From the NCBI RefSeq assembly GCF_900177795.1, contig NZ_FXWJ01000003.1, positions 372,001-436,000 of the forward strand: a stretch of 64,000 nt of DNA, in the 5' to 3' direction. Below are positions 43,341 through 52,352 of this stretch, piece by piece. The translations under genes and the position numbers were made by a program. The DNA is from Plantibacter elymi (nom. nud.) (lineage in GTDB: Bacteria; Actinomycetota; Actinomycetes; Actinomycetales; Microbacteriaceae). How positions within the stretch are numbered: position 1 is the first letter of the stretch; each line of letters begins with the position of its first letter. The notes beneath the pieces are model-generated. The model was given only the letters and a program-made list of their open reading frames with translations. It was not told where the DNA came from and did no database searches.

Positions 43341-44851
43341 GCTGCTGCTCCTGCCGGGAGTTCGCCGGCCATCATGAGGCCGAGGACCTCTCTGGGGGTC
43401 GATGCCGGGACGATCCCGACGATGCCGCCGCGGTACATGACGGCGATGCGGTCGGCGAGCGCGACGACCTCGTCGAGCTCGGTCGACACGACGATGACGG
43501 GGATGCCGGCGTCGCGCGTGGCGACGATGCGCTTGTGCACGAACTCGATCGAGCCGACGTCGATCCCGCGGGTCGGCTGTGCGGCGACGAACAGCCGCAG
43601 CTCGCGGCTGAGCTCACGGGCGAGGACGACCTTCTGCTGGTTGCCGCCCGACAGGGAGCCGGCCGGCGATTCGATGCCCTGCGACCGGACGTCGAACTCC
43701 TGCGACTTCTCGCGCGCGAACTCGTCGCGGAACCCGCGCTGGACGTTGCCGCCCTTCACGAAGGGTGCACCCGTCGATCGGTCCAGCATGAGGTTCTCGG
43801 CGATGGTGAACTGTTTGACGAGCCCGTCCTCGGACCGGTCCTCGGGCACGAACCCGACGCCGGCGTCGAGCACCTTGCGCGGGGTCGACCCGACGAGTTC
43901 GACACCGTCGAGCTTGATGCTGCCCTTGGTGTGCGGCTGCAGCCCGAGGATCGCCTCGGTGAGCTCGGTCTGCCCGTTCCCCTGGACACCGGCGATGGCG
44001 AGCACCTCGCCCTCGCGGACCTCGAAGCTGACGCCGTTGACGACGAGCTGGCCGAGGTGGTCGACGACGGACAGGTCCTGCACGGTGAAGGTGGTGTCGC
44101 CGAGGTTCGGCGCCTCCTTGTGGACGGTGAGTTCGACGGGACGCCCGACCATGAGGGACGCCAGCTCGGCGTTCGTCGCGGTGGGCGAGGCCTCGCCGAC
44201 GACCTTGCCGAGTCGGATGACGGTGATGCGGTCGGCGACTTCGCGGACCTCGCGCAGCTTGTGGGTGATGAAGACGATGGACGTCCCCTCGTCCTTCAGC
44301 TGCTTCATGATCGCCATGAGCTCGTCCGTCTCCTGCGGGGTGAGCACGGCGGTGGGCTCGTCGAAGACGAGGACGTTGGCGTTGCGGGAGAGCGCCTTGA
44401 CGATCTCGACGCGCTGCTGCACCCCGACCGGGAGGTCGCCGACGATGGCGTCCGGGTCGAGGCTGAAGCCGAACCGCTCGGAGATGTCGGTGACGAGCTT
44501 GCGGGCCGCTGCGACGTCGAGGCGGCCACCGCCCTTGGTCTGCTCGTGGCCGAGCATGACGTTCTCGGCGACGGTGAAGACGGGGATGAGCATGAAGTGC
44601 TGGTGCACCATGCCGATGCCGGCGCCCATGGCGTCGCCAGGGCCCTGGAAGTGCTGGACGACGTCGTCCAGGAGGATCTCGCCCTCGTCGGCCTGATACA
44701 GGCCGTAGAGGACGTTCATGAGGGTGGACTTGCCGGCACCGTTCTCGCCGAGGAGACAGTGGATCTCTCCCGGTTCGACGGTGAGGTCGATGTGGTCGTT
44801 GGCGGTGAGTGCACCGAACCGTTTGGTGATGCCGCGGAGCTCGAGCTTCAT
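43337..44851 (-). CDS. Nucleoside ABC transporter ATPase (two ATPase domains)
   Basis: The 504-residue protein carries two fused ATP-binding cassettes like NupO/RbsA. The first half has the Walker A motif LLGENGAGKSTLMNVL and Walker B VLVFDEPTAVLTP. The second half has a degenerate Walker A, AGVQGNGQTELTEAILG, and the signature SGGNQQKVVLARELSRE with PTRGIDVGSIEFVH. A degenerate second site is normal in the family. The ATG at 44851 has a ggga site upstream. An intercistronic terminator separates it from the lipoprotein gene. Confidence 0.92.
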   Translation of the reverse strand: MKLELRGITKRFGALTANDHIDLTVEPGEIHCLLGENGAGKSTLMNVLYGLYQADEGEILLDDVVQHFQGPGDAMGAGIGMVHQHFMLIPVFTVAENVMLGHEQTKGGGRLDVAAARKLVTDISERFGFSLDPDAIVGDLPVGVQQRVEIVKALSRNANVLVFDEPTAVLTPQETDELMAIMKQLKDEGTSIVFITHKLREVREVADRITVIRLGKVVGEASPTATNAELASLMVGRPVELTVHKEAPNLGDTTFTVQDLSVVDHLGQLVVNGVSFEVREGEVLAIAGVQGNGQTELTEAILGLQPHTKGSIKLDGVELVGSTPRKVLDAGVGFVPEDRSEDGLVKQFTIAENLMLDRSTGAPFVKGGNVQRGFRDEFAREKSQEFDVRSQGIESPAGSLSGGNQQKVVLARELSRELRLFVAAQPTRGIDVGSIEFVHKRIVATRDAGIPVIVVSTELDEVVALADRIAVMYRGGIVGIVPASTPREVLGLMMAGELPAGAAA

Positions 44852-44927
44852 GGGTCCCAATCTAGTCACGTGTCGGAGGTCGGCACAGGCGGTCGGGATC
44901 GCCGACCGACCGTGCCGCGAACAAAGC

Positions 44928-44958
44928 GGGGGGAGGCCGCAGATCGCGGCCTCCCCCC
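44928..44958 (-). terminator. Intercistronic terminator/attenuator after the lipoprotein gene
   Basis: A perfect 13-bp stem (ggggggaggccgc with gcggcctcccccc) closes a five-base loop. Read on the minus strand it is followed by gctttgttcg. Lying between the lipoprotein gene and its ATPase, it would reduce read-through and keep binding-protein transcript in excess over the membrane components. Confidence 0.7.
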
Positions 44959-44991
44959 GGAGTCCCGGGCGAGGGCCCGGGTGAAGAGGGA

Positions 44992-46098
44992 CTACTTGAC
45001 GGGCGAGGAGACCGAGGTCGCCTTGATGGAACCGTCGATGATGCCCTTCTTGATGGTCTCGAGCTCGTCGGCCAGGGTCGGGGAGACCTTGGACTCGAAG
45101 TCGTGGAACGGTGCGATGCCGACGCCCTTGTTGTCGAGCGTTCCGATGTACGCGGCTGCGTCGAACTTGCCGCCGCCAGCCTCGGTCACGACGTCGCCGA
45201 CACCGGCCTTCATGTCCTTGAGGACGGAGGTGAGGAACAGGTTGCCGGTGTCAGCGTTGGTGACGAACAGGTCGGCGTCGACACCGACCATCGCGATATC
45301 CTTACCGGTCTCCTGGATCTCGGCGATCGCGCTCAGGAAGATCGGGCCACCGACGGGCATGAGCACATCGGCGTTCTGGTCGATGAGCGTGCGGGCGAGC
45401 TGCTTCGCGGTGTCGTTGGCCTCGAAACCACCGGTGAACGAGCCGGTCTGAGCGGCGACGTCCCAACCGACGACCTGGACGCTCTTGCCCTTCTGCTCGT
45501 TGTAGTAGGCGACGCCCTCGGCGAAGCCGTCCATGAAGATCTGGACGGACGGGAAGGGCTGGCCACCGAAGGTGCCCACGACGCCGGTCTTCGAGTAGTC
45601 GGCCGCTGCGTAGCCGGCGAGGAAGGCGGCCTGGACGGTGTCGAACAGGATCGGCTTGATGTTCGGGGCGTCGACCTTGCCGTCGAAGTCGTTGTCGGCG
45701 GCGTCGTCGATGATCGCGTAGTCGATGTCGGGGTTCGCGAGGGCGGCCGTGACGGTGTCGGCGGAGAGGGCGAAGCCGACGCTGACGATGAGCGAGCAGC
45801 CCTGGTCCGCCAGGCTCTGCAGGTTCGGCTTGTAGTCGTCGGCCTTGTCGGACTGGACGGTGATGGGCTCGACGCCGAGATCCTTCGCCGCTTCGGTCAG
45901 ACCCTCGTAGCCGAGCTGGTTGAACGACTTGTCGGTGAAGCCACCGGCGTCGGAGACCATGCACGGGAGGAAGTCGGATGCGGCACCGGTCGAGTCGCCG
46001 CCACCGGTGCTGGGAGCCGATGCACAGCCGGCGAGCAGTGCCATGAGACCGACGCCGGCGATTGCGCCCGCAGCGGCCTTCCGAGTTGAGATTGCCAA
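44992..46098 (-). CDS. BMP-family nucleoside-binding lipoprotein
   Basis: The 368-residue protein is the extracellular receptor of the nucleoside importer. A basic N terminus and hydrophobic stretch end in the lipobox LLAGC (lipidated Cys25), followed by a Ser/Gly-rich tether. The mature part has the Bmp/PnrA fold features SDAGGFTDKSFNQLGYEGL, VGTFGGQPFPSVQIFMDGF and MVGVDADLFV. Start choice: a GGAGG lies just upstream of the TTG at 46098, which is therefore preferred over the TTG at 46110 that would overlap the ribosome-binding site. It is first in the long minus-strand operon. Confidence 0.92.
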   Translation of the reverse strand: MAISTRKAAAGAIAGVGLMALLAGCASAPSTGGGDSTGAASDFLPCMVSDAGGFTDKSFNQLGYEGLTEAAKDLGVEPITVQSDKADDYKPNLQSLADQGCSLIVSVGFALSADTVTAALANPDIDYAIIDDAADNDFDGKVDAPNIKPILFDTVQAAFLAGYAAADYSKTGVVGTFGGQPFPSVQIFMDGFAEGVAYYNEQKGKSVQVVGWDVAAQTGSFTGGFEANDTAKQLARTLIDQNADVLMPVGGPIFLSAIAEIQETGKDIAMVGVDADLFVTNADTGNLFLTSVLKDMKAGVGDVVTEAGGGKFDAAAYIGTLDNKGVGIAPFHDFESKVSPTLADELETIKKGIIDGSIKATSVSSPVK

Positions 46099-46140
46099 GG
46101 TAGCCTCCAAGATGCAGCCCCGCGGGTCACGGGGCGTATG

Positions 46141-46154
46141 GGGTTACGTTACCC
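46141..46154. promoter_or_regulatory. Imperfect palindrome upstream of the nucleoside operon
   Basis: The sequence gggttacgttaccc is a near-palindrome (12 of 14 positions symmetric) about 43 bases upstream of the TTG start. Its place and symmetry suit an operator, but the regulator is unknown and no nearby regulator gene supports it. Confidence 0.3.
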
Positions 46155-46342
46155 AATGCGACGACCGCCGGACGGACGATCCCGGCTTCGCGACCGAAGC
46201 GTTACAGAACGGTGGCACCGGCGTCATGCGCCGGAAACACGCGGATGCGCAGACGCGCAGCGCCGCGCCGTAATGCTGCGCACGTGAGCGCGGAGCGACC
46301 CCGCCGACGGGCGCCTTGCGCTCCGGGTAGCTGCGGTTCCCA

Positions 46343-46373
46343 CCTGGGCACCGAGCGCGGCTCGGTGCCCAGG
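46343..46373. terminator. Terminator hairpin after the ABC-F gene
   Basis: A perfect 14-bp stem (cctgggcaccgagc with gctcggtgcccagg) with a three-base loop lies 22 bases beyond the ABC-F stop codon. It has no T-tract, but its strength and position suggest that it ends that transcript. Confidence 0.6.
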
Positions 46374-46394
46374 CCGAACCGACCGGGATCCCGG

Positions 46395-48101
46395 TCAGCG
46401 GCGGTCCAGCATCAGGCTGTCGCCGCTCCAGCGCCGACGGAGCCACCGGTCGTGGCTCGCGATGACGACCGCCCCCGGGTAGTCGCCGAGGGCGTCCTCG
46501 AGCTCCGTCGCAAGCGCGAGCGACAGGTGGTTCGTCGGCTCGTCCAGGAGGAACAGGTGCGGAGGCCTCGCGATGATCAGCGCCAGGGCCAGACGGCGCT
46601 GCTGCCCGACGGAGAGCTGGCCGATCGGGCGGTCGAGGTCGCGAAGCGGCAGGAGCCCGAGACCCGCGAGCGGGGTGCGCGCTGCACGCGCCTCGCCGAG
46701 CGTCCGGTCGTAGACCTCCCGAGGCGATCGCTCCGCATCCGGGAACGCGACGTCCTGCTCGAGGAGCCCCACGCGGAGCCCCTTCCGCCGGAGGACGGTC
46801 CCCGCATCGAGGCGCAGCGACCCGGCGAGCACCGCCAGGAGCGTCGACTTCCCCGAACCGTTCGCCCCGGTGACCAGCACCCGCGACCGGGGCGCCAGCT
46901 GCAGGCGTTCGAGGTGCAGCCGGCCGTCCACGCGGGCGTCGGCGAGGTCGAGCAGCTGCTCCCCCTCGTCGAGGACCGTCGATCCGCTCGGGATCCCTGC
47001 GAACGAGAGTTGGCGAGGCGGGCGCCGCACCTGCTCCCGTTCCAGGACCTCGAGCCGGAGCTGCGCGTTCCGCACCCGCCGACTGATCTGCTGCTCGACG
47101 CGGTCGCCGCGCATGCCGAAGGCCATGCGGTTGTTGTCGCGGATGCCCCGATCGTGGTTGATCCGCGGTGCGACGTCGTGCACCGCGGACGCGAGGCGGC
47201 GCAGTTCGGCCTGCTCCTCTTCATAGCGCGCCGACCAGCGATCGAGTTCCGCTGCCTTCCAGCCGAGGTACTCGCTGAACGGCCCGCCGAACTCCACGAC
47301 GGGTGACGCCTCGCCGACGGGGACGGGACGGGACGGATCGATGTCGACGAGCCCCGTCGCCACCTCGTCGAGGAAGGCGCGGTCATGGCTCGCGAAGAGC
47401 ACCGGACCCGGCCACTCCGACAGGTGGCCGCGGAGGAAGGCGACCGCCTCGTCGTCCAGATGGTTCGTCGGCTCGTCGAGCAGCAGTGCGGTCGGTCTGG
47501 CGACGAGGAGCGCGGCGAGAACGAAGCGGGATCGCTGTCCCCCGCTCACCTCACCGAGTCGTCGCGTCCGTTCGATCGCGGCGATGCCGAGGCCGTCGAC
47601 GACCGCGTCCAACCGGGCGTCCGCCGTCCAGACGTCGGCGCGTTCAGCCGCATCGAGCGCGGCGGCGTACCGCTGCTCGGCGGAACCGTCACCGGCGGAA
47701 CCCGTCTCACCGAGTGCCGCCGCCGACGTCTCGAGCTCCTGCTCGACGGCCCGGACCTCGCCGAGCGCCTGCTCCAGCAACTCGCCGACCGTCGTGTCCT
47801 CCGGGAGTTCGAGTTCCTGCACGAGGATGCCGGTGCGCACCGGGCGGACGACCTCGCCGTCGTCCGGCTCGTCGATCCCGGCGAGGATGCGCAGCAGCGT
47901 GGACTTCCCCGCGCCGTTCTCGCCGATCAGGCCGAGACGATCCCCGGCCGACACGACGAGGTCGACGTCGCGCAACACGACGCGGTCGCCGTAGGAGCGG
48001 GTGACGCCGTCGGCGCGGAGCTGCTGGATGTCGATGGATCGCCCGAACCTCGAAGCGGTGAGACGGTGGACTGGTGTTGCGTGGGTCATGGGTGCTCGCA
48101 T
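46395..48101 (-). CDS. ABC-F family ATPase (possible antibiotic-resistance type)
   Basis: The 568-residue soluble protein has two ATP-binding cassettes and no membrane segments. Walker A motifs are GLIGENGAGKSTLLRIL and VTGANGSGKSTLLAVL. The signatures are EVSGGQRSRFVLA and QLSVGQQRRLALAL, and both Walker B motifs end in DEPTNHL. The interdomain linker is charged and helical (about residues 265-345). ABC-F proteins act on ribosomes; some actinobacterial members protect against macrolides, lincosamides or pleuromutilins, others tune translation. Sequence alone does not decide. A long leader with a short reading frame upstream hints at translation-dependent control. Confidence 0.85.
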   Translation of the reverse strand: MRAPMTHATPVHRLTASRFGRSIDIQQLRADGVTRSYGDRVVLRDVDLVVSAGDRLGLIGENGAGKSTLLRILAGIDEPDDGEVVRPVRTGILVQELELPEDTTVGELLEQALGEVRAVEQELETSAAALGETGSAGDGSAEQRYAAALDAAERADVWTADARLDAVVDGLGIAAIERTRRLGEVSGGQRSRFVLAALLVARPTALLLDEPTNHLDDEAVAFLRGHLSEWPGPVLFASHDRAFLDEVATGLVDIDPSRPVPVGEASPVVEFGGPFSEYLGWKAAELDRWSARYEEEQAELRRLASAVHDVAPRINHDRGIRDNNRMAFGMRGDRVEQQISRRVRNAQLRLEVLEREQVRRPPRQLSFAGIPSGSTVLDEGEQLLDLADARVDGRLHLERLQLAPRSRVLVTGANGSGKSTLLAVLAGSLRLDAGTVLRRKGLRVGLLEQDVAFPDAERSPREVYDRTLGEARAARTPLAGLGLLPLRDLDRPIGQLSVGQQRRLALALIIARPPHLFLLDEPTNHLSLALATELEDALGDYPGAVVIASHDRWLRRRWSGDSLMLDRR

Positions 48102-48152
48102 GGAGGCCCCTTTCGAGATGGGGCACGCCGCGCACGGCCGTCGTCCGACACG

Positions 48153-48233
48153 TCAGGAGTGAGCGCTGGGCTCGAACTCCTGGGCGGACCTGGAAGCGTC
48201 TGGCGTACCTCGATGGATTCCCGCCGGGCACAT
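48153..48233 (-). CDS. Possible leader peptide upstream of the ABC-F gene
   Basis: A 26-codon frame (MCPAGIHRGTPD...) ends 51 bases before the ABC-F start. Its ATG lies inside a small palindrome (catcacg/cgtgatg). Resistance-type ABC-F genes are often controlled by drug-stalled leader translation, but no clear ribosome-binding site precedes this ATG, so the assignment is weak. Confidence 0.2.
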   Translation of the reverse strand: MCPAGIHRGTPDASRSAQEFEPSAHS

Positions 48234-48364
48234 CACGTTCGTGATGATCTGCCGCAGGCGCGGGACGTCGATTCGCTCAGTTCTTCACAGTGATCTCAGG
48301 CTATCCGTCGGTTGTCGGCAGCCGCAAGCCCTGCACGTCACCGGTCCCGATTAGGCTGGTCGTC

Positions 48365-49375
48365 ATGCGTGCTCCGTCGGTCCCCTCGCCCGCGCGGCGT
48401 CGCCGTGCGCATCGATCGACCGCGGCCTCGCTGCTCGCCGCGCTCGGTATCGGTGCGCTCGTCGCACTCGGCGCACTGCCGACCACGCCGGCGACCGCGG
48501 CAGCTGCGAGCTCGCAGCTGAGCCGGACGCAGACGACGCCGACGCCCACCCCGAGTCCTTCGCCGGCCACGCCCTCGACGGCGACCCCGAAGCCGACGAA
48601 GCCAGCGACGCCGGCTCCCACCAAGCCTGCCCAGCCGGCGCCGCCCACGGTCCGCGGCACGGACTTCGACCCGGGCGAGATCATCAGCGACGCGAACTTC
48701 TACGACGCGAACGCCATGAGCGAGGCTGACGTCCAGGCGTTCTTCGCCTCCCAGCCCTGTACCCCGAAAGACGGCGTGCCGTGCCTGGCGGACTTCCGTG
48801 CCAGCACCGAGTCCGTCCCGGCGGCCGAGCCCGGACACTGCGAGGCCTACCGCGGCGCCGTGAACGAGTCGGCGGCGAGGATCGTCGCGAAGGTCGCGCA
48901 CGCGTGCGGGATCAACCCCAAGGTGCTGCTCGTCCTCATGCAGAAGGAGCAGTCGCTCATCACCGGGCCGAGCGAGTACGGCTACGCGCGCGCCATGGGC
49001 TGGGGCTGCCCCGACACCGGCCCGAACTTCAGCGCAAGCTGCGACGCGGACTACTTCGGGTTCCAGAACCAGGTCTACCGTTCCGCATGGCAGTTCCGGC
49101 AGTACACGCTGTACCCGCTCAACGTGCCGGGTGAGTCCTACCAGCGGGCGTATCACCTGGGATCGGTCTACATCCAGTACAGCCCCGACGCGGCCTGCGG
49201 CGGCACCCAGGTCGACATCCGCAACCAGGCGACGGCGAACCTCTACCTCTACACGCCGTACCAACCGAACGCGGCAGCCCTCGCGAACGTCTCGGGAACG
49301 GGCGACGCCTGCAGTGCCTACGGCAACCGCAACTTCTGGCGGCTCTACACGGAGTGGTTCGGCCCCGCGGTCTGA
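48365..49375 (+). CDS. Secreted protein with lysozyme-like domain
   Basis: The 336-residue protein begins with an Arg-rich stretch and a hydrophobic helix ending in an Ala-rich cleavage region (PATAAAA), so it is probably exported. A Thr/Pro/Lys-rich linker (about residues 50-95) follows, suited to crossing the cell wall. The globular part contains INPKVLLVLMQKEQSLITGP and YARAMGWGCPDTGPN, which resemble the catalytic-Glu helix and core of lytic transglycosylase-like actinobacterial proteins, plus several cysteines that could form disulfides. Peptidoglycan cleavage is therefore likely but not proven. The ATG at 48365 is chosen because the signal peptide then has normal length. Confidence 0.65.
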   Translation: MRAPSVPSPARRRRAHRSTAASLLAALGIGALVALGALPTTPATAAAASSQLSRTQTTPTPTPSPSPATPSTATPKPTKPATPAPTKPAQPAPPTVRGTDFDPGEIISDANFYDANAMSEADVQAFFASQPCTPKDGVPCLADFRASTESVPAAEPGHCEAYRGAVNESAARIVAKVAHACGINPKVLLVLMQKEQSLITGPSEYGYARAMGWGCPDTGPNFSASCDADYFGFQNQVYRSAWQFRQYTLYPLNVPGESYQRAYHLGSVYIQYSPDAACGGTQVDIRNQATANLYLYTPYQPNAAALANVSGTGDACSAYGNRNFWRLYTEWFGPAV

Positions 49376-49378
49376 TCG

Positions 49379-49444
49379 CCCGTTCGTCCGCCCATTCTTG
49401 GGCGAATCAGAGCCCGCTCGCCCGAAGATGGGCGAACGAACGGG
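49379..49444. terminator. Bidirectional terminator-like inverted repeat
   Basis: Arms of 27 bases (49379-49405 and 49418-49444) starting cccgttcgtccgcccat are complementary with four mismatches around a 12-base loop. The element fills the whole gap between two convergent genes. Confidence 0.7.
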
Positions 49445-49933
49445 TCACTCGCCGATGAGGAGCGCGACGCGGTCGTCGAGGTAGGCGTCGAGCGGGGTGA
49501 GCCCGAGGTCGTGCCCGGCCCAGCGGAGCATGACCGTATCGTCGACGAGTCGCAGCGGACCCGACCCCTCCCGGAGTGACCCCTCGTCCAGCGCGAGCTC
49601 GACGACCTCGAAGTTCACGACGTCGCCCTCGGCGAACGGACCGCGATGGGCCGCCTGCTGCGCGATCCGACGGTGCTCGACCTCCGAGGAGCGGTGGTTG
49701 AACCACTTCGGCTCCACCGCCCGAGTGGACTCCGCCGCGGTGAAGAGGCGACCGTCGGCCGAGAGTAGGACGACCCCGAGGCGCCATGCCCGACCGATCG
49801 GCCGCAGCGCGGGCGCCCGCTTCACGAGCGGGAGTCCGCGCGGCGTGTAGACCTCCGCCAGGGCCTCGTCACGCACGCCTGCGGCTTGGAGACGCGCGCC
49901 CGCCTGCAGGAGCAGCTCGCGCAGCGCGGTCAC
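49445..49933 (-). CDS. Conserved protein of unknown function
   Basis: This 162-residue protein is not recognised. It begins with an Ala/Leu-rich helix, then a predicted alpha/beta part with RLGVVLLSADGRLFTAAEST and the acidic/hydrophobic FAEGDVVNFEVVELAL. There is no signal peptide or membrane helix, so it is probably cytoplasmic. The GTG start lies 13 bases downstream of the manC stop, which suggests co-transcription with mannose-1-phosphate guanylyltransferase. The codon use is like that of its neighbours. No function can be assigned. Confidence 0.7.
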   Translation of the reverse strand: MTALRELLLQAGARLQAAGVRDEALAEVYTPRGLPLVKRAPALRPIGRAWRLGVVLLSADGRLFTAAESTRAVEPKWFNHRSSEVEHRRIAQQAAHRGPFAEGDVVNFEVVELALDEGSLREGSGPLRLVDDTVMLRWAGHDLGLTPLDAYLDDRVALLIGE

Positions 49934-49946
49934 CGTCGGTCGCCGA

Positions 49947-51062
49947 TCAGAGGACGTCGTCGCGACCGGACAGCTTGAGGGCGTCGACGACGCTCTTCAC
50001 CCGCTGCGCATTGGCGCTCGTGGTGACGAGCAGGGCGTCCGGGGTGTCGACGACGACGATGTCCTGCACGCCGATGAGGCTGATGACCCGACCGGTCTGG
50101 CTGACGACGATGCCACTGGAGGCGTCCGACAGCACCCGCGCGTTCTCGCCGAGGATGGCGAGGTCGGACTTGCGCCCACCGGAGTTGAGCTTGGCGAGCG
50201 AGGCGAAGTCCCCCACGTCGTCCCAGTCGAAGTGCGCCGGCACGACGGCCATGCGACCGGCGGCCGCGGCGGGCTCCGCCACGGAGTAGTCGATCGCGAT
50301 CTTCTCGAGCGCCGGCCAGACGCGGTCGACGACCGGGCCGCGAGCCGCGGCGTCGTCCCAGACCTCGGCGAGTTCGAGGAGGCCCGCCAGGAGTTCGGGC
50401 TTCTGCCGACCGATCTCCTCGAGGAGGACGTCGGCCCGCGAGATGAACATCCCGGCGTTCCAGAGGTGCTCGCCGCTCGAGACGTAGCGCTTGGCCGTGA
50501 CGAGGTCGGGCTTCTCGACGAAGGAGTCGACCAGCATGACCCCTTCGGCCCCGCGGATGCCGAGGTCGCGGGCGCTCTTGATGTAGCCGAACCCGATGGC
50601 GGGCTCCGTGGGCTGGATGCCGATCGTGACGATGTAGCGCTCCTCGGCCGCAGTGACGGCCTGGGCGACCGCGGCGCGGAACAGGCGGTCTCCGCGGATC
50701 ACGTGGTCGGCGGCGAACGAGCCGACGATGACGTCGGGTTCGCGGCGGACGAGGATCGCTGCGGCGAGCCCGATCGCTGCGGTCGAGTCGCGCGGCTCGC
50801 TCTCGAGGACCACGTTGGCGTCGGCGAGGTCGGGCAGCTGCTGTTCGACGGCAGCGCGGTGCGCACGCCCGGTCACGACCATGATGCGCTGGTCGCCGGC
50901 GATCGGCGCGAGGCGGTCCCAGGTGGCACGCAACAGCGTGCTGCCGGAACCGGTGAGGTCGTGCAGGAACTTGGGGGCGTCGGCTCGCGAGAGCGGCCAG
51001 AGACGACTGCCGATGCCGCCGGCCGGGATCACTGCGTAGAAGCGTTCGAGGGGCGTGGTCAT
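49947..51062 (-). CDS. manC: Mannose-1-phosphate guanylyltransferase
   Basis: The 371-residue nucleotidyltransferase makes GDP-mannose from mannose 1-phosphate and GTP for glycan synthesis. Motifs are the nucleotide-binding AVIPAGGIGSRLWPLSRADAP with the following KFL, VGSFAADHVI, FVEKPDL, LWNAGMFI and FDWDDVGDF. There is no C-terminal isomerase domain, so it is the short monofunctional form. An in-frame ATG 54 bases further upstream adds residues without similarity, so the ATG at 51062 is taken. It diverges from corA. Confidence 0.93.
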   Translation of the reverse strand: MTTPLERFYAVIPAGGIGSRLWPLSRADAPKFLHDLTGSGSTLLRATWDRLAPIAGDQRIMVVTGRAHRAAVEQQLPDLADANVVLESEPRDSTAAIGLAAAILVRREPDVIVGSFAADHVIRGDRLFRAAVAQAVTAAEERYIVTIGIQPTEPAIGFGYIKSARDLGIRGAEGVMLVDSFVEKPDLVTAKRYVSSGEHLWNAGMFISRADVLLEEIGRQKPELLAGLLELAEVWDDAAARGPVVDRVWPALEKIAIDYSVAEPAAAAGRMAVVPAHFDWDDVGDFASLAKLNSGGRKSDLAILGENARVLSDASSGIVVSQTGRVISLIGVQDIVVVDTPDALLVTTSANAQRVKSVVDALKLSGRDDVL

Positions 51063-51169
51063 CCCCCGAGCGTACCGCCAGGGTCCAGGCTGAGGACGAC
51101 GGCACGGAAGCGTCATCTGACGGGTTTACGATGAGCGCCAGATCGAGCACGAGAAAGAACGGTACGAGC

Positions 51170-52294
51170 ATGGCTGGACGCAACGTCCTCGGGATCCCGA
51201 TCCCGTCCTTCGGCAGCAAGCAGGCTCCCCCGGCCCCCGTCGGTCCGCCTGATGCAGCCGACCTCGACGGACGAAACAGCATCGTCAACGCCTGCATCTA
51301 CCGGCACGGCTCCCGCAGCTCGACGCTCACCTCGCTCGAGGACACTTTCCGCGCGCTCCACGAGACCCCGGACGGCGTCGCGTGGATCGGCCTCTACCGG
51401 CCCGATGCCGGTGAGCTCGGCGTCCTGGCCGCGGAGTTCGGCCTGCACCCGCTCGCCGTCGAAGACGCCATCACCGCGCACCAGCGGCCGAAGATCGAGC
51501 GGTACGACGACGTCCTGTTCGTCGTCCTCCGGGCCGCGAACTACGTCGACGAGACCGAGACCGTCGAGTTCGGCGAGCTGCACGTCTTCGTCGGCCCGAA
51601 CTTCGTCATCACCCTCCGGCACGCCGAATCCCCCGACCTGTCGCACGTGCGGGCGCGGATGGAGCAGGAGCACGAACTCCTCGCCTACGGTCCGCAGGCG
51701 ATCCTGTACGCCATCATCGACGCCGTCGTCGACGGCTACGGTCCGGTCGTCGCCGGGCTCTCGAACGACATCGACGAGATCGAGGAGCAGGTCTTCGTCG
51801 GCGAATCCCAGGTGTCCCGGCGTATCTACCAGCTCTCCCGCGAGGTCATCGCCTTCGAGCGGGCGACGCACCCGCTCAGCGATGTGATGCTGTCGCTCGA
51901 GCAGGGCAGCGCGAAGTATGGCGTCGCCGACGAGCTGCAACGCGGCCTCCGCGACGTCGCCGACCACCTCACGAGCGTCAACCAGCGGATCGACGCCTAC
52001 CGGGAGCTGTTGCGCGACATCCTGACCGTGAACAGCACCCTCGTCGGTCAACGCCAGAACGAGGAGATGGCGAAGATGACCGAGGCGAGCCTCAAACAGG
52101 GCGACGAGGTGAAGAAGATCTCCTCCTGGGCCGCCATCCTGTTCGGCCCGAGTCTCATCGCCGGGATCTACGGCATGAACTTCACCCACATGCCGGAGTT
52201 GTCGTGGTGGTTCGGCTACCCGATGGCGCTCGCGCTCATGGCCACCACGAGCGTCATCCTCTACAAGGTGTTCAAGCGTCGGAACTGGTTGTGA
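51170..52294 (+). CDS. corA: CorA-family magnesium/cobalt transporter
   Basis: The 374-residue protein has the CorA layout: a large cytoplasmic alpha/beta domain, a long helical stalk (about residues 200-310) and two C-terminal membrane helices. The first is followed by the selectivity signature YGMNF and an acidic periplasmic loop (THMPELSWWFGYP). It ends with the basic tail KVFKRRNWL. Two ATGs are possible (51131 and 51170); the second is chosen because the added residues look unrelated, although neither has a strong ribosome-binding site. Confidence 0.92.
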   Translation: MAGRNVLGIPIPSFGSKQAPPAPVGPPDAADLDGRNSIVNACIYRHGSRSSTLTSLEDTFRALHETPDGVAWIGLYRPDAGELGVLAAEFGLHPLAVEDAITAHQRPKIERYDDVLFVVLRAANYVDETETVEFGELHVFVGPNFVITLRHAESPDLSHVRARMEQEHELLAYGPQAILYAIIDAVVDGYGPVVAGLSNDIDEIEEQVFVGESQVSRRIYQLSREVIAFERATHPLSDVMLSLEQGSAKYGVADELQRGLRDVADHLTSVNQRIDAYRELLRDILTVNSTLVGQRQNEEMAKMTEASLKQGDEVKKISSWAAILFGPSLIAGIYGMNFTHMPELSWWFGYPMALALMATTSVILYKVFKRRNWL

Positions 52295-52352
52295 ACAGCC
52301 GGTGTCACCCGGTCGTCGCGCAGGTGTCCGGCCTCTCTCGACGTCGAGACAG

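Noticed and set aside
44990-46098. Start at the TTG at 46110 for the lipoprotein
   Set aside because: That codon overlaps the GGAGG ribosome-binding site; the TTG at 46098 has correct spacing.
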